5,808 nt of DNA from an uncultured Bacillota bacterium (GTDB taxonomy: Bacteria; Bacillota; JAAYKD01): contig CALCNS010000022.1 in NCBI GenBank assembly GCA_937897315.1, positions 1 through 5,808 on the forward strand, given 5' to 3'. A model generated the notes under the pieces. That model worked only from the letters and a program-made list of their open reading frames with translations. It had not been told where the DNA came from and searched no databases. Numbering within the stretch: the first letter of the stretch is position 1; each line of letters starts with the position of its first letter. A program made the translations under genes and the position numbers. Positions 5,363 through 5,808 of the stretch are shown here, piece after piece.

Positions 5363-5808
5363 ATGAAAAATCAACACACTATTGAAGTACCTGCCAATGT
5401 GTTTCGAGCAATTTTTTTTTCACAACCGCTAAATATGCGTTACCTGAATGAATTTTTCTCGGTTCCTGAGTTTATCTATGCATCACTAACAACCGATGAC
5501 GTGAAATTCTTGGAACAAAAGGGAAAAGATGGGGTTTCACAGGTTTTAAGTCGACTTGAACGAAGTATAATGGGTTCTATACAAGTAGTCGATTTAACGG
5601 CATCAGAAACCACATTACCTTCACCTTTTGATACTTGGGCGCAGGCCATCTTTGCAACCGAAATCGATGCCTCTTTAGCAGTCCATGTAGGTTTATCTGG
5701 TACTTATAATCTCCTCGTGAAAAGCAATCGCACCACAGTCCAAAACGTCAATCAAGTTCAACTACTAGTGAACTCAAATATTCTCCTAAGGTCTCCATTT
5801 CAATTTTA
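5363..5808 (+). CDS. Hypothetical protein, cut off at the right edge
   Basis: An open frame from ATG at 5363 runs 148 codons without a stop to the window end. AAGGAG lies 6 nt upstream and the preceding HD-protein gene ends 17 bp before, so cotranscription is likely. The visible N-terminal part (MKNQHTIEVPANVF...) has no signal peptide, membrane helix or motif that I recognise. It reads as a mixed alpha/beta soluble protein; a basic/acidic stretch around residues 44-70 is probably helical, and beta-like strands follow from about 105 on. Nine consecutive T (5412-5420) fall at codons 17-20 (Ile-Phe-Phe-Ser), a possible slippage site. Codon use resembles the neighbours. No function can be assigned from the fragment. 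Confidence 0.8.
   Translation, partial: MKNQHTIEVPANVFRAIFFSQPLNMRYLNEFFSVPEFIYASLTTDDVKFLEQKGKDGVSQVLSRLERSIMGSIQVVDLTASETTLPSPFDTWAQAIFATEIDASLAVHVGLSGTYNLLVKSNRTTVQNVNQVQLLVNSNILLRSPFQF

Noticed and set aside
5147..5377. Minus-strand 76-aa frame over the end of the HD-protein gene
   Set aside because: It is antisense to the coding end of the HD protein and the start of the next gene, with no supporting signal.
1..5808. CRISPR arrays, insertion sequences, phage genes, tRNA or rRNA
   Set aside because: I found no regularly spaced repeats, transposase or integrase motifs, terminal inverted repeats or RNA-gene signatures.

Overview
The window looks like chromosomal DNA of a Gram-positive, Firmicutes-type bacterium (Bacillota). 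I infer this from the conserved order cdaA-cdaR-glmM-glmS, the strong AGGAGG ribosome binding sites before nearly every gene, and protein sequences close to the Bacillus/Listeria CdaA pattern. A clostridial member (Desulfitobacterium/Desulfosporosinus-like) is my guess only; nothing here proves the genus. I see no insertion sequence, phage gene, CRISPR array, tRNA or rRNA.

The left two thirds, read on the minus strand, hold the c-di-AMP / amino-sugar cluster. Its order is cdaA (membrane diadenylate cyclase, GTG start at 3162), cdaR (membrane-anchored YbbR-repeat regulator, overlapping cdaA by 8 bp), glmM (phosphoglucosamine mutase, 12 bp further on), and the first 8 bases of what is almost certainly glmS (24 bp after glmM). 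CdaA makes c-di-AMP, CdaR and GlmM are known partners that modulate it, and GlmM and GlmS are consecutive enzymes of UDP-GlcNAc synthesis. The cluster therefore ties cell-wall precursor supply to c-di-AMP signalling. The 24-bp glmM-glmS gap leaves no room for the glmS ribozyme found in many Firmicutes.

Upstream of cdaA on the same strand is an M20-family metallohydrolase gene (GTG start at 4516). It is separated from cdaA by a 175-bp gap holding an intrinsic terminator and a second hairpin/T8 element with possible alternative pairing. I find no convincing promoter for cdaA in that gap.

The right third is divergent. A clear sigma-A-type promoter at 4628-4655 drives a plus-strand HD-domain phosphohydrolase gene. 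It is followed after 17 bp by an unrecognised gene that runs off the right edge. The 169-bp divergent gap also holds an operator-like imperfect palindrome. No obviously new multi-gene system is visible; the least explained part is the HD-protein/unknown-protein pair.
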